From a virus, in IMG/VR virus record IMGVR_UViG_3300024346_000018, positions 1-64,000 of that record: DNA of 64,000 bases. One strand, given 5' to 3'. The first letter of the stretch is position 1. Each line of letters begins with the position of its first letter. Below are positions 26,250 to 35,412 of this stretch, one piece after another. The position numbers were made by a program, and so were the translations under genes. Below the pieces are notes generated by a model. That model was not told the origin of the DNA. It searched no databases and was given only the letters and a program-made list of their open reading frames with translations.

Positions 26250-29200
26250 TTACATGAATGTTCCTAATGATTTTAATACCCATCCAGAATCTGCGGTGGA
26301 TATATTGAATTGAATTGAATTCGATACAATTACTGCGGATGCAACTACTGTTGAAGTATCCCCAATATCTAATGTTGAATTATCAGTATACTGAATCGAC
26401 CCACTATTCCAAACAGCCATTACTTCGCCTGTTCGAGCATTTGATCCTTTTGTTAAAGTATATTTAAAAAACGCAGACGAATATGAACCTGTAATTAAAT
26501 TAAACATATTATTACTACCTACAATACTTGATGGTACTGTATGATAATCTGTTAATGTTTGATCAATTGTAAGTGTACTTCCTACTATAAAGTTATTACC
26601 ATACGATGCTGTAGAAGCAAATGATGATGATACTGCGTTTAGTACATACGATGCTGTAGAAGCAAATGATGATGAAACAGCATTTAATACATATGATGCG
26701 GTTTGTGCAGTTTGTGCAAAGGATGCTGTAGAAGCAAATGAAGCACTTACAGCAGTACCTAATAAATTAGTTGATACTCCTGCTCCTAATGTTGATATAT
26801 CAAGAAATGCTCCTCTTGCGGCCCCACCTTGTTCAAAAAATCTTAATCTATTCTGCCAAATATCTATTGTAACACCACTACCTGTAAGTGAGTTATTTGT
26901 TTGTGATTTTACCAATAAAATTTCACCACCTTCATCACCTGAGCTATTAGCTGAAATTAAATTACCATTAGATGTTATATTACCAGTTGCTGTTAAAGAA
27001 CCTGTTATTATTACATCTTGTGTTAATGTATTAACTGAAGATGCTGTTGAAGCACTATCAGCTCGTGATGAAGATACAGCACGAGAAGCACTTACAGCAT
27101 TTGCTACAAATGAAGCTGTTTGAGCAGTTACTACATATGATGCAGTAGCAGCATTTATAACTGAGCCAGACCAATATGAAGCAGATAATGCTTGAACGGC
27201 ATAAGATGAAGTACCAAATAATGAACCTGTAACTCCACCTAATATATTTAAACTACCAGTTGAAACAATTGAGCCAGAAGTTAAAAGCGATCCAGTAAAT
27301 ATTAATGTATCAGCATTTGAAGATACTAATGTATTACCTGAAGCTCCAACAATATTTGTTGAGCCTGATACTGTTAATGAACCAGATATAACTACTGATT
27401 GGTTTAATCGGTTAACTGATGATGCTGTTGAAGCAAATGATGCAGATACTGCGTTTAGCACATATGATGCGGTTTGTGCTGTTTGTACAAATGAAGCAGT
27501 TTGTGCTAGTGTTACAAATGATGAACTAACGGCATTTAAAACATATGATGCTGTTTGTGCTGTTTGAACGAATGATGCTGTTGTTGCAGTACCTTGCAAT
27601 GATCCTGTAAAACCGAGTGTTGAAGTTACACTACCACTAAATGTAGCATTAGATCCTGTAATGTTTCTTAATACTAAATCCCTATAGTTTCCGTTTGTTA
27701 CACCATCATATATTTCTAAAGAACCTGTATTGTTTCTACGAAGTCCTAAATCCTTAGTTCCGTTACTGTCTGTGGTTTGACTCCATAGAATTGGAATACT
27801 ACTACGAAATCTGACATCGGCTTGACCTATTCGTATCTCTCCACCATTGGAAGATATTTCTGAATTAAAAGAAAGAGATGGACCTGTAAATGTACTCGTA
27901 GCTCTAATAGTAGAACCAGTAATATTAGTACTTACAGCTAATGATCCTGTAATACTAACTGAACCAGTAAATTCATGTGTGTTAGTTAATAATGATCCAT
28001 TACGAGTAGAACCAGTATTAAACTCGATGGATGAAGTAATTGTTTGAACATTAATCGTTTGTGCTGTTAATGTGCCTCTTACAGTAAAATTATCAGCTGA
28101 TGAAGCAGTAGCAGCGTATGATGCTGAAATCGCATTTGATGCTGTAGCAGCAAACGATGCGGTACCATTAGATACACCAGCAACAAATGATGCTGTTGTA
28201 GCATATGATGATGATATTGGTGTTCCATTTATCCATGTACCAGTACTATAAATTAATGCTTGTCCATTTAATGGTGATGTAATATTTACATCAGATAAAT
28301 CATTTAAATCAGATACAGCTGTACTAGCTCCACCAGATCCTCCAACTGAATTTCTAAATAGACCAGCTTGAATAATAGCATTTGTTGTATCACCAACTGA
28401 TAAATCAGTATTTGCTGCTCCTCCTTGCATTACTAAATAACCAGCAAATACGTATGCATTTTTGGTTACTTCGCTTTCAACAAAATCATCCGTTGCTACA
28501 GATTGAACAGCGTTTAAATAAGTAGTATAAGTTGACTGTCCATAGTAAACGTGTGATCTACCTGTTATTGGATTTACAAATACACGTTGAATAGACCAGT
28601 TTCCATTACCTACTGTAGCTAATGTTCCATCTCCATCATCATAAACTAATGGATTTACAGTAGTATAATATGCTCCTCCATTATTATCGAATAAAAATCC
28701 AGAACCTGAACGGTGTACTCTGATGATACTTGATGTTACATATGTGTTAGAATTATATGTACTTGGTAAATCAGGTGAATTTTGGTAATATCCACCTAAA
28801 TTAAATGCTGTTCCGGATCCAATATTAAGACTTAAATTACCAACTTGTGGTGTGATTGTAAATCCACTCATTTTTAATGGACCAAATGCACGTGTGAATT
28901 CTCCTAATTGTTGAGGAAGATCATATGATGTTAGCATATTATTTCCTACACCAGTAACTAACGAACCTGTAGCTCCATAATGCGATATTCTACCTATTGG
29001 TAAAGCGTCATGGTATTGTTCTGGTGTGAAAAATACATTTTGTTGTTGTAAATTACCACTAGCATCAATAAAAACATATGTGTTTTGAGCAGTTGGATTG
29101 GAAATACTATGTGTTGTAGCCGCCCAATTAACGTAAGTTATTGTTGGTGATATTTCTGAACCTGTATTAGCATTATGATTTACTATAATACCTGAACCTG

Positions 29201-30122
29201 ATGATACATAGAAGTTGCTAGCTGAATATGTTAAAATACCACCATATAATATACCAGTATTTAATACTCCTTCAAACCATTTGAATTTAACCGTATTATT
29301 ACTTTGTCTGTAATATAAATCATATCCAGTATTAGTTTTTGATGCTGATGTAAATAAAAATGATGATGTATTACTGATTAGGCCAGGATCTATTGTCGGG
29401 TCTAATCGTAATGGACCCGAAACTGTAATTGATCCTGTTAATGTTGTATTACCTAATAATGTATTATTTCCTACTTGTATAGTTGAACCAGATACAGCAA
29501 ATGATCCTGTTATTGTTTGGTTCCCTTTAAATACGTTTGAACCAGTAGTTGCATAACTACTTGATATTGTATTAATTCGTGTATCAAAAGATGATGATGA
29601 TGCTATATAACTACTTGATACAGCGGCAATACTAGCACTATTATTAGTAATACGAGTATTGAATGATGCAGATGATGCTAAATAACTTCCAGATAATTGA
29701 GCAATACTAGCACTATTATTAGTGATACGAGTATCGAATGAAGCACTAGCAATTGCATTATTAGTAGCTAAAGTAGATAATGATGAACTAGTATTTAAAA
29801 TTCTAGTATCAAATGAAGCTGAAGTTGAATTGTAATCAACTCCATTTATAGCTAATGAACCTGTTACACCAACTGAACCTGTAAATTGATGTGTATTTGT
29901 TAATAAGGAACCATTAACTGAAGAACCAGTAACAAAATCTATCGATGATGTTATAGTTTGAACATTTATTGTTTGCGCAGTAAGTGTTCCTCTAACTAAG
30001 AAATTATCGGCTGAAGATGCTGTAGCTGCGTTTGATGCTGTACCAGATAACGAACCAGTAAATCCAGTGGTTGATATAATTGATCCTGTTGCTACTAAAC
30101 TACCTGAAAAATTTACTGCCAT
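26250..30122 (-). CDS. large repetitive tail fibre protein
   Basis: This 1290-residue Ser/Thr/Ala-rich fibre has an N-terminal MAVNFSGSLVATGSI, two copies of the [16 protein letters not shown] module, and an SASFDTRI-type array near residues 100-195. A central globular domain follows (about 250-600, with VGDTTNAIIQAGLF). Many YVLNAVSSSFASTAS repeats follow, and the C-terminal head ends SADSGWVLKSLGTFM. No S74 chaperone domain is visible. The composition and modular build match long tail fibres of T4-like phages, which bind receptors. It is next to another giant fibre with the same modules, suggesting duplication and recombination. Confidence 0.85.
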   Translation of the reverse strand: MAVNFSGSLVATGSIISTTGFTGSLSGTASNAATASSADNFLVRGTLTAQTINVQTITSSIDFVTGSSVNGSLLTNTHQFTGSVGVTGSLAINGVDYNSTSASFDTRILNTSSSLSTLATNNAIASASFDTRITNNSASIAQLSGSYLASSASFNTRITNNSASIAAVSSSYIASSSSFDTRINTISSSYATTGSNVFKGNQTITGSFAVSGSTIQVGNNTLLGNTTLTGSITVSGPLRLDPTIDPGLISNTSSFLFTSASKTNTGYDLYYRQSNNTVKFKWFEGVLNTGILYGGILTYSASNFYVSSGSGIIVNHNANTGSEISPTITYVNWAATTHSISNPTAQNTYVFIDASGNLQQQNVFFTPEQYHDALPIGRISHYGATGSLVTGVGNNMLTSYDLPQQLGEFTRAFGPLKMSGFTITPQVGNLSLNIGSGTAFNLGGYYQNSPDLPSTYNSNTYVTSSIIRVHRSGSGFLFDNNGGAYYTTVNPLVYDDGDGTLATVGNGNWSIQRVFVNPITGRSHVYYGQSTYTTYLNAVQSVATDDFVESEVTKNAYVFAGYLVMQGGAANTDLSVGDTTNAIIQAGLFRNSVGGSGGASTAVSDLNDLSDVNITSPLNGQALIYSTGTWINGTPISSSYATTASFVAGVSNGTASFAATASNAISASYAATASSADNFTVRGTLTAQTINVQTITSSIEFNTGSTRNGSLLTNTHEFTGSVSITGSLAVSTNITGSTIRATSTFTGPSLSFNSEISSNGGEIRIGQADVRFRSSIPILWSQTTDSNGTKDLGLRRNNTGSLEIYDGVTNGNYRDLVLRNITGSNATFSGSVTSTLGFTGSLQGTATTASFVQTAQTASYVLNAVSSSFVTLAQTASFVQTAQTASYVLNAVSASFASTASSVNRLNQSVVISGSLTVSGSTNIVGASGNTLVSSNADTLIFTGSLLTSGSIVSTGSLNILGGVTGSLFGTSSYAVQALSASYWSGSVINAATASYVVTAQTASFVANAVSASRAVSSSRADSASTASSVNTLTQDVIITGSLTATGNITSNGNLISANSSGDEGGEILLVKSQTNNSLTGSGVTIDIWQNRLRFFEQGGAARGAFLDISTLGAGVSTNLLGTAVSASFASTASFAQTAQTASYVLNAVSSSFASTASYVLNAVSSSFASTASYGNNFIVGSTLTIDQTLTDYHTVPSSIVGSNNMFNLITGSYSSAFFKYTLTKGSNARTGEVMAVWNSGSIQYTDNSTLDIGDTSTVVASAVIVSNSIQFNISTADSGWVLKSLGTFM
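27936..30030 (-). repeat. shared fibre modules, two copies in the 1290-residue fibre gene
   Basis: One copy lies at about 27936-28112 ([20 protein letters not shown]) and one at about 29848-30030 (SIDFVTGSSVNGSLLTNTHQ). They are separated by unrelated sequence. Confidence 0.75.
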
Positions 30123-30173
30123 TTTATTTTTATTTTATTTAATTTTATTTTTAAAACTTCTTACTTGGTTCTA

Positions 30174-33100
30174 TTATACAATTCTGATTAGTATAAAGTT
30201 TCCGTTTCGATATAATCCACCTAATGGAACTCCTCCTGATGCTGCTGCTGTATCATCGGCAAAATTTAAACTTTGTGATACTTGGCTCAATACTAAATAT
30301 GAGTTTTCTATCGGATTTAAATAAGATGCAGTTGAAGCATATGAAGCACTTACAGCATTTAATACATAACTTGCTGTTTGTGCTGTTTGAACATATGATG
30401 CAGTAGCAGCATTAGTAATAGATCCTGACCAATATGAAGCACTTAATGCTTGTGTTGCATAACTAGCAGTACCTTGTAGTGATCCTGTAATACCTTGAGT
30501 TACTACTAATGATCCAGTAATTAATACACTTCCATTTACATCTAATACAGCATTAGGATTTGTAGATTTTCCTATACTTGCTGAATTATATATACGAGCA
30601 GCATTAGCAGATACTTGAAATCCATTAGCTGCGTCTAGAGTTGAATTTACAGTTACAGGACTACCAAATGTTGTGGAGCCATTAAATAAATTACTATCAG
30701 TTCCTGATTGATTATATCCTCCTCTTACTCTTACACTTCCTGTAATTTCTGTAGATCCAGTCACTAAAACAGATCCAGTAAATTGATGTGTGTTTGTTGT
30801 TGTTGATCCATTACGAGTTGATCCAGTATTAAATTCTATACTAGAAGTAATCGTTTGTACATTTATTGTTTGAGCAGTTAAAGTACCTGCTACTGTAAAG
30901 TTATTTGCATATGATGATGTAGCAGCATACGATGAAGAAACAGCTACTGATGCTGTACCTTGTAATGAAGCAGTAACACCACCTAATACATTTAATTTTT
31001 CTGTTACAGTTAATGATCCTGTTAATTCATGTGCATTACTCGGAGCCAATAATAACTTCATATGAGTATCTACATCAGGACCACCTGCAAAGAAACCTAC
31101 GTACTGATTTGAAGCATTACCAATGTGTAAATGGTTACCTGTTGAGTACAGATATGCATCATTTGCATCACCAATAGATCCGGTAAATCCTTCACTATTG
31201 ATACCCATATCAATGTAATTAACTGATTCATTACCATTATTTGCAGTTGCAACTACATCTGATGATGCGTTTTCGCCTGTATTGGTATTCTGAATGTTTA
31301 ATTGTAAATAGTTATTTAGATTACCTTTACCTGATATTACGTTATATGATGTAGTTGATGGTTGGTATACATATAATGCTTCAGGAGCAGCAGTAGTAAT
31401 ATTATCTTGATTAATTACTATACTAAAACTTCCACTTCCATTATCTAATTGTCGTACAATACTATCAGCTAGTACTTGTGATGAACTAAAGAATGGAATA
31501 TGGCCTACAATACTATTTTGTAAGTTATACAATGAGCCTGAGAATGAACCTGTTACACGTCCATTAAATGAACCAGTAAATGATCCTGTACTATATACTC
31601 CACTAAATGATTCTAAAGCAGTTAAACGTGTTGATGCACTACCTGATGTAGTTGTATAATCACTTCCATTTACTGCTAATGATCCAGTTATACCAACTGA
31701 ACCTGTAAATTCATGGGTATTAGTTAATAATGATCCATTTTTAGTACTACCAGTAACAAAATCAATTGATGATGTAATTGTTTGAGCTACTATGGTTTGA
31801 GCAGTTAATGTACCTCTTACTGTAAAGTCATCAGCAGATGATGCAGTTGCAGAATATGATGCTGATATTGCGTATGATGCTGTATTTGCTAATGATGCAG
31901 TTCCATTAGATATACCAGCAACAAATGATGCAGTCGCAGCATATGATGCGCTTACAGCTTGTAATACGTAAGAAGCAGTAGCTGCATTTATGATACTACC
32001 ACTCCAATATGAAGCGCTAGTAGCAAATGATGAACTTAAAGCATTAATTGCGTAACTTGAAGTCCCAAATAATGAACCTGTTATTCCATTAGTTACATTT
32101 AAAGAACCTGTTACTGTTAATCCATTAGTAAATCTACCTGATCCACTTACATCTAATCTAAATCCATTATCTACATATGTCCCAGCATCTTGAATAGTTA
32201 CATTACCATTTGACCAAAATCTAGCTGATTCAACATTGTAGGTTGGCATAATAGAAATATACTTACTACCATCTGTAGTAATTTTTCCAAATGTTGTACC
32301 TGCTCCAAGTAGTAAATCTTGGAATGTAAAACTTCTACCAGCAGCATATATGTCGCCAGTCATAGTACCTCCTGCTAATGGCAAATAATTAGGAGCACTT
32401 TCAGCATAAGAAGCAGACAATGCTCGAGTAGCATAAGATGCAGTACCAAATAAAGAACCAGTAAATGAGCCTGTAAATGAGCCCGTACTAAATGAACTAG
32501 TAAATGAGCCTAAACTAGAACTTATGTTATTTATTCTGTAATCAAATGATGAACTTTCACTTACATAACTTCCTGAGAATGAGGCAAACGAAGAACTATT
32601 AGTTGCAATTCTAGAAGCAAATGATGAAGATTCGTTTACATAACTTCCTGAAAAATTGGTAAATGAAGCACTATCAGCTGCTATTTTAGCAGCAAATGAA
32701 GATGATTCAGTTACATAACTGCCTGAAAATGAAGCAAGTGATGAGCTATTTGTAGTGATTCGACTGGCAAATGAAGATGATTCAGTTACATAACTTCCGG
32801 AGAACGAAGATAATGATGCACTATTTGTAGCAATCCTAGAAGCAAATGAAGATGATTCAGTTACATAGCTGCCAGAGAATGAGGCAAACGAAGAACTATT
32901 TGTAGTAACTCTTGAAGCAAATGAACTACTTTCACTTACATAACTGCTTGAGAATGAGGACAGTGATGAGCTATTGGTAGTAATTCGGCTTGCAAACGAT
33001 GCGCTTTCATTTATATAGCTTCCTGAATAATTAGCAAATGAAGAACTATCAGTTGTTATTCTAGAAGCAAACGATGATGAGTCAGTTATATAATTTCTAC

Positions 33101-35057
33101 CATTTACTTCTAATGAACCTGTTACATTGATAGATCCTGTAAATTGGTGAGTGTTTGAAAGTAATGAACCAAATTGAGTAGATCCAGTTATGTATTCTGT
33201 AGAAGAAGTAATAGTCTGGGCTACAATTGTTTGTGCAGTTAATGTTCCTCTTACTGTAAAATTATCAGCAGATGAAGCGGTAGCAGCATTAGAAGCTGTT
33301 AATGCTTGAGTAGCATAACTTGATGTTCCTGATATTGAACCCGTAAATGAACCGGTAAAAGAACCAGTCATAAATGATCCACTGAATGAATTAAAGCTAG
33401 CTGATAGAGTAGATATACTAGCACTATTAGTTGTTATTCTAGAAGCAAACGATGAACTTTCGCTTACATAACTTCCTGAAAAATTAGCAAATGAGGAACT
33501 GTTTGTAGTAATTCTACCAGTAAACGAAGATGATTCGTTTACATAGCTTCCTGAAAAGCCAGCAAATGATGAACTATTAACTCTTATCCTATCAGCAAAT
33601 GATGAAGATTCACTTACATAACTTCCAGAAAAATTAGCAAATGAAGAGCTGTTAGTTGTAACTCTACCAGCAAATGATGATGATTCGCTTATGTAACTTC
33701 CAGAAAATGAAGCAAATGAGGAACTGTTTGTAGTAACTCTACCAGCAAATGATGATGATTCGTTTATGTAACTTCCAGAAAATGAAACAAATGATGAACT
33801 ATTAGTTGTAATTCTACCCGCAAGTGAGGAACTTTCGTTAATGTAACTTCCAGAAAAATTAGCAAATGAGGAACTGTTTGTAGTAACTCTACCAGCAAAT
33901 GATGAACTTTCACTTATATAACTTCCTGAAAATGAAGCAAGTGATGAGCTATTTGTAGTAATTCGTGATTCAAATGATGATGAATCGTTTATGTAATTTC
34001 TACCATTTACTTCTAGTGAACCTGTTATACCAACACTTCCTGTAAATTGGTGGGTATTTGAAAGTAATGATCCATTTTTAGTTGAACCTGTAATAAATTC
34101 AGTTGATGATGTTATAGTTTGTGCAACTATAGTTTGAGCAGTTAATGTACCAGCTACTGTAAAATTATCAGCATATGAAGAGGTTGCAGCATACGATGAA
34201 GAAACAGCTACTGATGCTGTACCTTGCAATGATCCTGTAAATGATTGAGCTATAACACTACCACTAACATCCAAACTACCAGTCATTTGATGAAGGTTAT
34301 TTGGATTTAATTGTAATTTTCTATTAGCGTTATTGTCAATACCACCAGCAAAGAATTGTATTGGGTAATTTGAGGCATTACCAATATGTAAATCGTTACC
34401 TGTAGAGTATAGATAAGCATCATTAGCATCACCTACTGAACCAGTAAATGTGCTGCTATTAATACCCATATCAATATAATTCATTAATTCGGTACCATTA
34501 TCTGCAGTAGCAACTACATCAGAAGAAGAATTAGAACCTGAAAGTAAATTTTGTATATTAAATTGGGAATAATTATCAATATACGAGGTAGCTTTTATTA
34601 AATTATATAATGAAGTATAACCAGCTTCAATTAATACTTTTTCATTTGCTATTGAATTAGGAGGAAATGAACTTAAAATAAAACTACCTGATTTAGTAAA
34701 TGTAGCTACTCTAGAACCACTAATATAAATTGATAAATCATGATTAGATAATGTACCTAATATTCTATTTGAATCACCCCCAGTAAAAGTATTACCTCCG
34801 ATTGCCCAAGCATTATCAGCATAAGAAGCAGTACCAAATAAACTACCAGTTATACCTTGAACAACTGTAAGAGAACCAGAAATTGTTTGATTTCCTGTAA
34901 ATGTATTGGAACCACTAATAGCAGCACTACCTGTAATAAAATCATTTTTATTTACAGCATCCCATAATCTAGTAGAACCATTAAATACAGGTACATATCC
35001 ATCTTGTGGAGTGGATATTTTAATTTCTACGGGTCTTCTTCCTACTATTTTCGACAT
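30174..35057 (-). CDS. giant repetitive tail fibre protein
   Basis: This 1627-residue protein is the largest in the window. Its N-terminus has VGRRPVEIKISTPQDGYVPV. Two copies of a ~110-residue domain (NYIDMGINS, GDANDAYLYSTGN, LHIGNAS, FFAGG) and four copies of the shared fibre module are present. Two arrays each contain eight 25-residue repeats of the SSSFASRITTNSSSFASFSG type. The C-terminal cap has GGVPLGGLYRNGNFILIRIV. It is Ser-rich with almost no cysteine and is predicted to be a long beta-structured trimer. It is most likely the main long tail fibre or its distal part. Repeats at DNA level may allow length or specificity changes. Confidence 0.88.
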   Translation of the reverse strand: MSKIVGRRPVEIKISTPQDGYVPVFNGSTRLWDAVNKNDFITGSAAISGSNTFTGNQTISGSLTVVQGITGSLFGTASYADNAWAIGGNTFTGGDSNRILGTLSNHDLSIYISGSRVATFTKSGSFILSSFPPNSIANEKVLIEAGYTSLYNLIKATSYIDNYSQFNIQNLLSGSNSSSDVVATADNGTELMNYIDMGINSSTFTGSVGDANDAYLYSTGNDLHIGNASNYPIQFFAGGIDNNANRKLQLNPNNLHQMTGSLDVSGSVIAQSFTGSLQGTASVAVSSSYAATSSYADNFTVAGTLTAQTIVAQTITSSTEFITGSTKNGSLLSNTHQFTGSVGITGSLEVNGRNYINDSSSFESRITTNSSSLASFSGSYISESSSFAGRVTTNSSSFANFSGSYINESSSLAGRITTNSSSFVSFSGSYINESSSFAGRVTTNSSSFASFSGSYISESSSFAGRVTTNSSSFANFSGSYVSESSSFADRIRVNSSSFAGFSGSYVNESSSFTGRITTNSSSFANFSGSYVSESSSFASRITTNSASISTLSASFNSFSGSFMTGSFTGSFTGSISGTSSYATQALTASNAATASSADNFTVRGTLTAQTIVAQTITSSTEYITGSTQFGSLLSNTHQFTGSINVTGSLEVNGRNYITDSSSFASRITTDSSSFANYSGSYINESASFASRITTNSSSLSSFSSSYVSESSSFASRVTTNSSSFASFSGSYVTESSSFASRIATNSASLSSFSGSYVTESSSFASRITTNSSSLASFSGSYVTESSSFAAKIAADSASFTNFSGSYVNESSSFASRIATNSSSFASFSGSYVSESSSFDYRINNISSSLGSFTSSFSTGSFTGSFTGSLFGTASYATRALSASYAESAPNYLPLAGGTMTGDIYAAGRSFTFQDLLLGAGTTFGKITTDGSKYISIMPTYNVESARFWSNGNVTIQDAGTYVDNGFRLDVSGSGRFTNGLTVTGSLNVTNGITGSLFGTSSYAINALSSSFATSASYWSGSIINAATASYVLQAVSASYAATASFVAGISNGTASLANTASYAISASYSATASSADDFTVRGTLTAQTIVAQTITSSIDFVTGSTKNGSLLTNTHEFTGSVGITGSLAVNGSDYTTTSGSASTRLTALESFSGVYSTGSFTGSFNGRVTGSFSGSLYNLQNSIVGHIPFFSSSQVLADSIVRQLDNGSGSFSIVINQDNITTAAPEALYVYQPSTTSYNVISGKGNLNNYLQLNIQNTNTGENASSDVVATANNGNESVNYIDMGINSEGFTGSIGDANDAYLYSTGNHLHIGNASNQYVGFFAGGPDVDTHMKLLLAPSNAHELTGSLTVTEKLNVLGGVTASLQGTASVAVSSSYAATSSYANNFTVAGTLTAQTINVQTITSSIEFNTGSTRNGSTTTNTHQFTGSVLVTGSTEITGSVRVRGGYNQSGTDSNLFNGSTTFGSPVTVNSTLDAANGFQVSANAARIYNSASIGKSTNPNAVLDVNGSVLITGSLVVTQGITGSLQGTASYATQALSASYWSGSITNAATASYVQTAQTASYVLNAVSASYASTASYLNPIENSYLVLSQVSQSLNFADDTAAASGGVPLGGLYRNGNFILIRIV
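32490..33094 (-). repeat. 75-nt repeat array B in giant fibre gene
   Basis: About eight tandem units of 75 nt, each encoding 25 residues (ESSSFASRITTNSSSFASFS type), follow a NYITDSSSF junction. Units differ at a few positions, so the array is old rather than a recent expansion. Confidence 0.85.
33380..33997 (-). repeat. 75-nt repeat array A in giant fibre gene
   Basis: About eight tandem 75-nt units, starting after NYINDSSSF, carry GRVTTN or GRITTN variants. The array ends in SASISTLSASFNSF. Confidence 0.85.
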
Positions 35058-35066
35058 TGTTTACTC

Positions 35067-35408
35067 TTAGTTAATTGCGTTTTCAAGAACAGATAATACT
35101 ACATCTAAGCTACCGCTAACAGATGTTTTAATAACAAATGCATCATTTTTTTCTAATACAATCTTACCAGCTAGTGGATTTAATGATTCATATATAGGAA
35201 TTACACCATTTCTTAATAAAGTTATTTGTGAAGCTGATCCACTTTTTTGAATTGCTACATCGCAATACTGAATTGATGATGTATTAACGTTAGTAATCTG
35301 ACAAGATAATATAATAGTTGCTACGTCTATATTTTCTTGGTATATAGTATTACTACCAGAAGCTAAAGTAGTGGTTAATAATCGGAATTTATTTAAAGGT
35401 AATGCCAT
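35067..35408 (-). CDS. hypothetical structural protein in fibre region
   Basis: This 113-residue protein begins MALPLNKFRLLTTTLASGSN. It is beta-rich and hydrophobic with two cysteines and no enzymatic motif. It lies 9 bases from the giant fibre gene and 4 bases after the beta-helix fibre gene, so it is translated with them. In related phages small proteins here resemble fibre-connector or head-decoration proteins. I cannot name the family. Confidence 0.6.
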   Translation of the reverse strand: MALPLNKFRLLTTTLASGSNTIYQENIDVATIILSCQITNVNTSSIQYCDVAIQKSGSASQITLLRNGVIPIYESLNPLAGKIVLEKNDAFVIKTSVSGSLDVVLSVLENAIN

Positions 35409-35412
35409 ATCT

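Larger units (their letters stand above)
30737..34196 (-). repeat. shared fibre modules, four copies in the giant fibre gene
   Basis: The copies lie at about 30737-30921, 31675-31860, 33102-33287 and 34011-34196. Two versions differ by TIVAQTITSS or TINVQTITSS and in the linker before NTHQFTGS. Confidence 0.75.

Noticed and set aside
32490-33997. Regular 75-nt repeats as a possible CRISPR array
   Set aside because: Repeats are contiguous without unique spacers, stay in frame with a fibre gene, and differ gradually.
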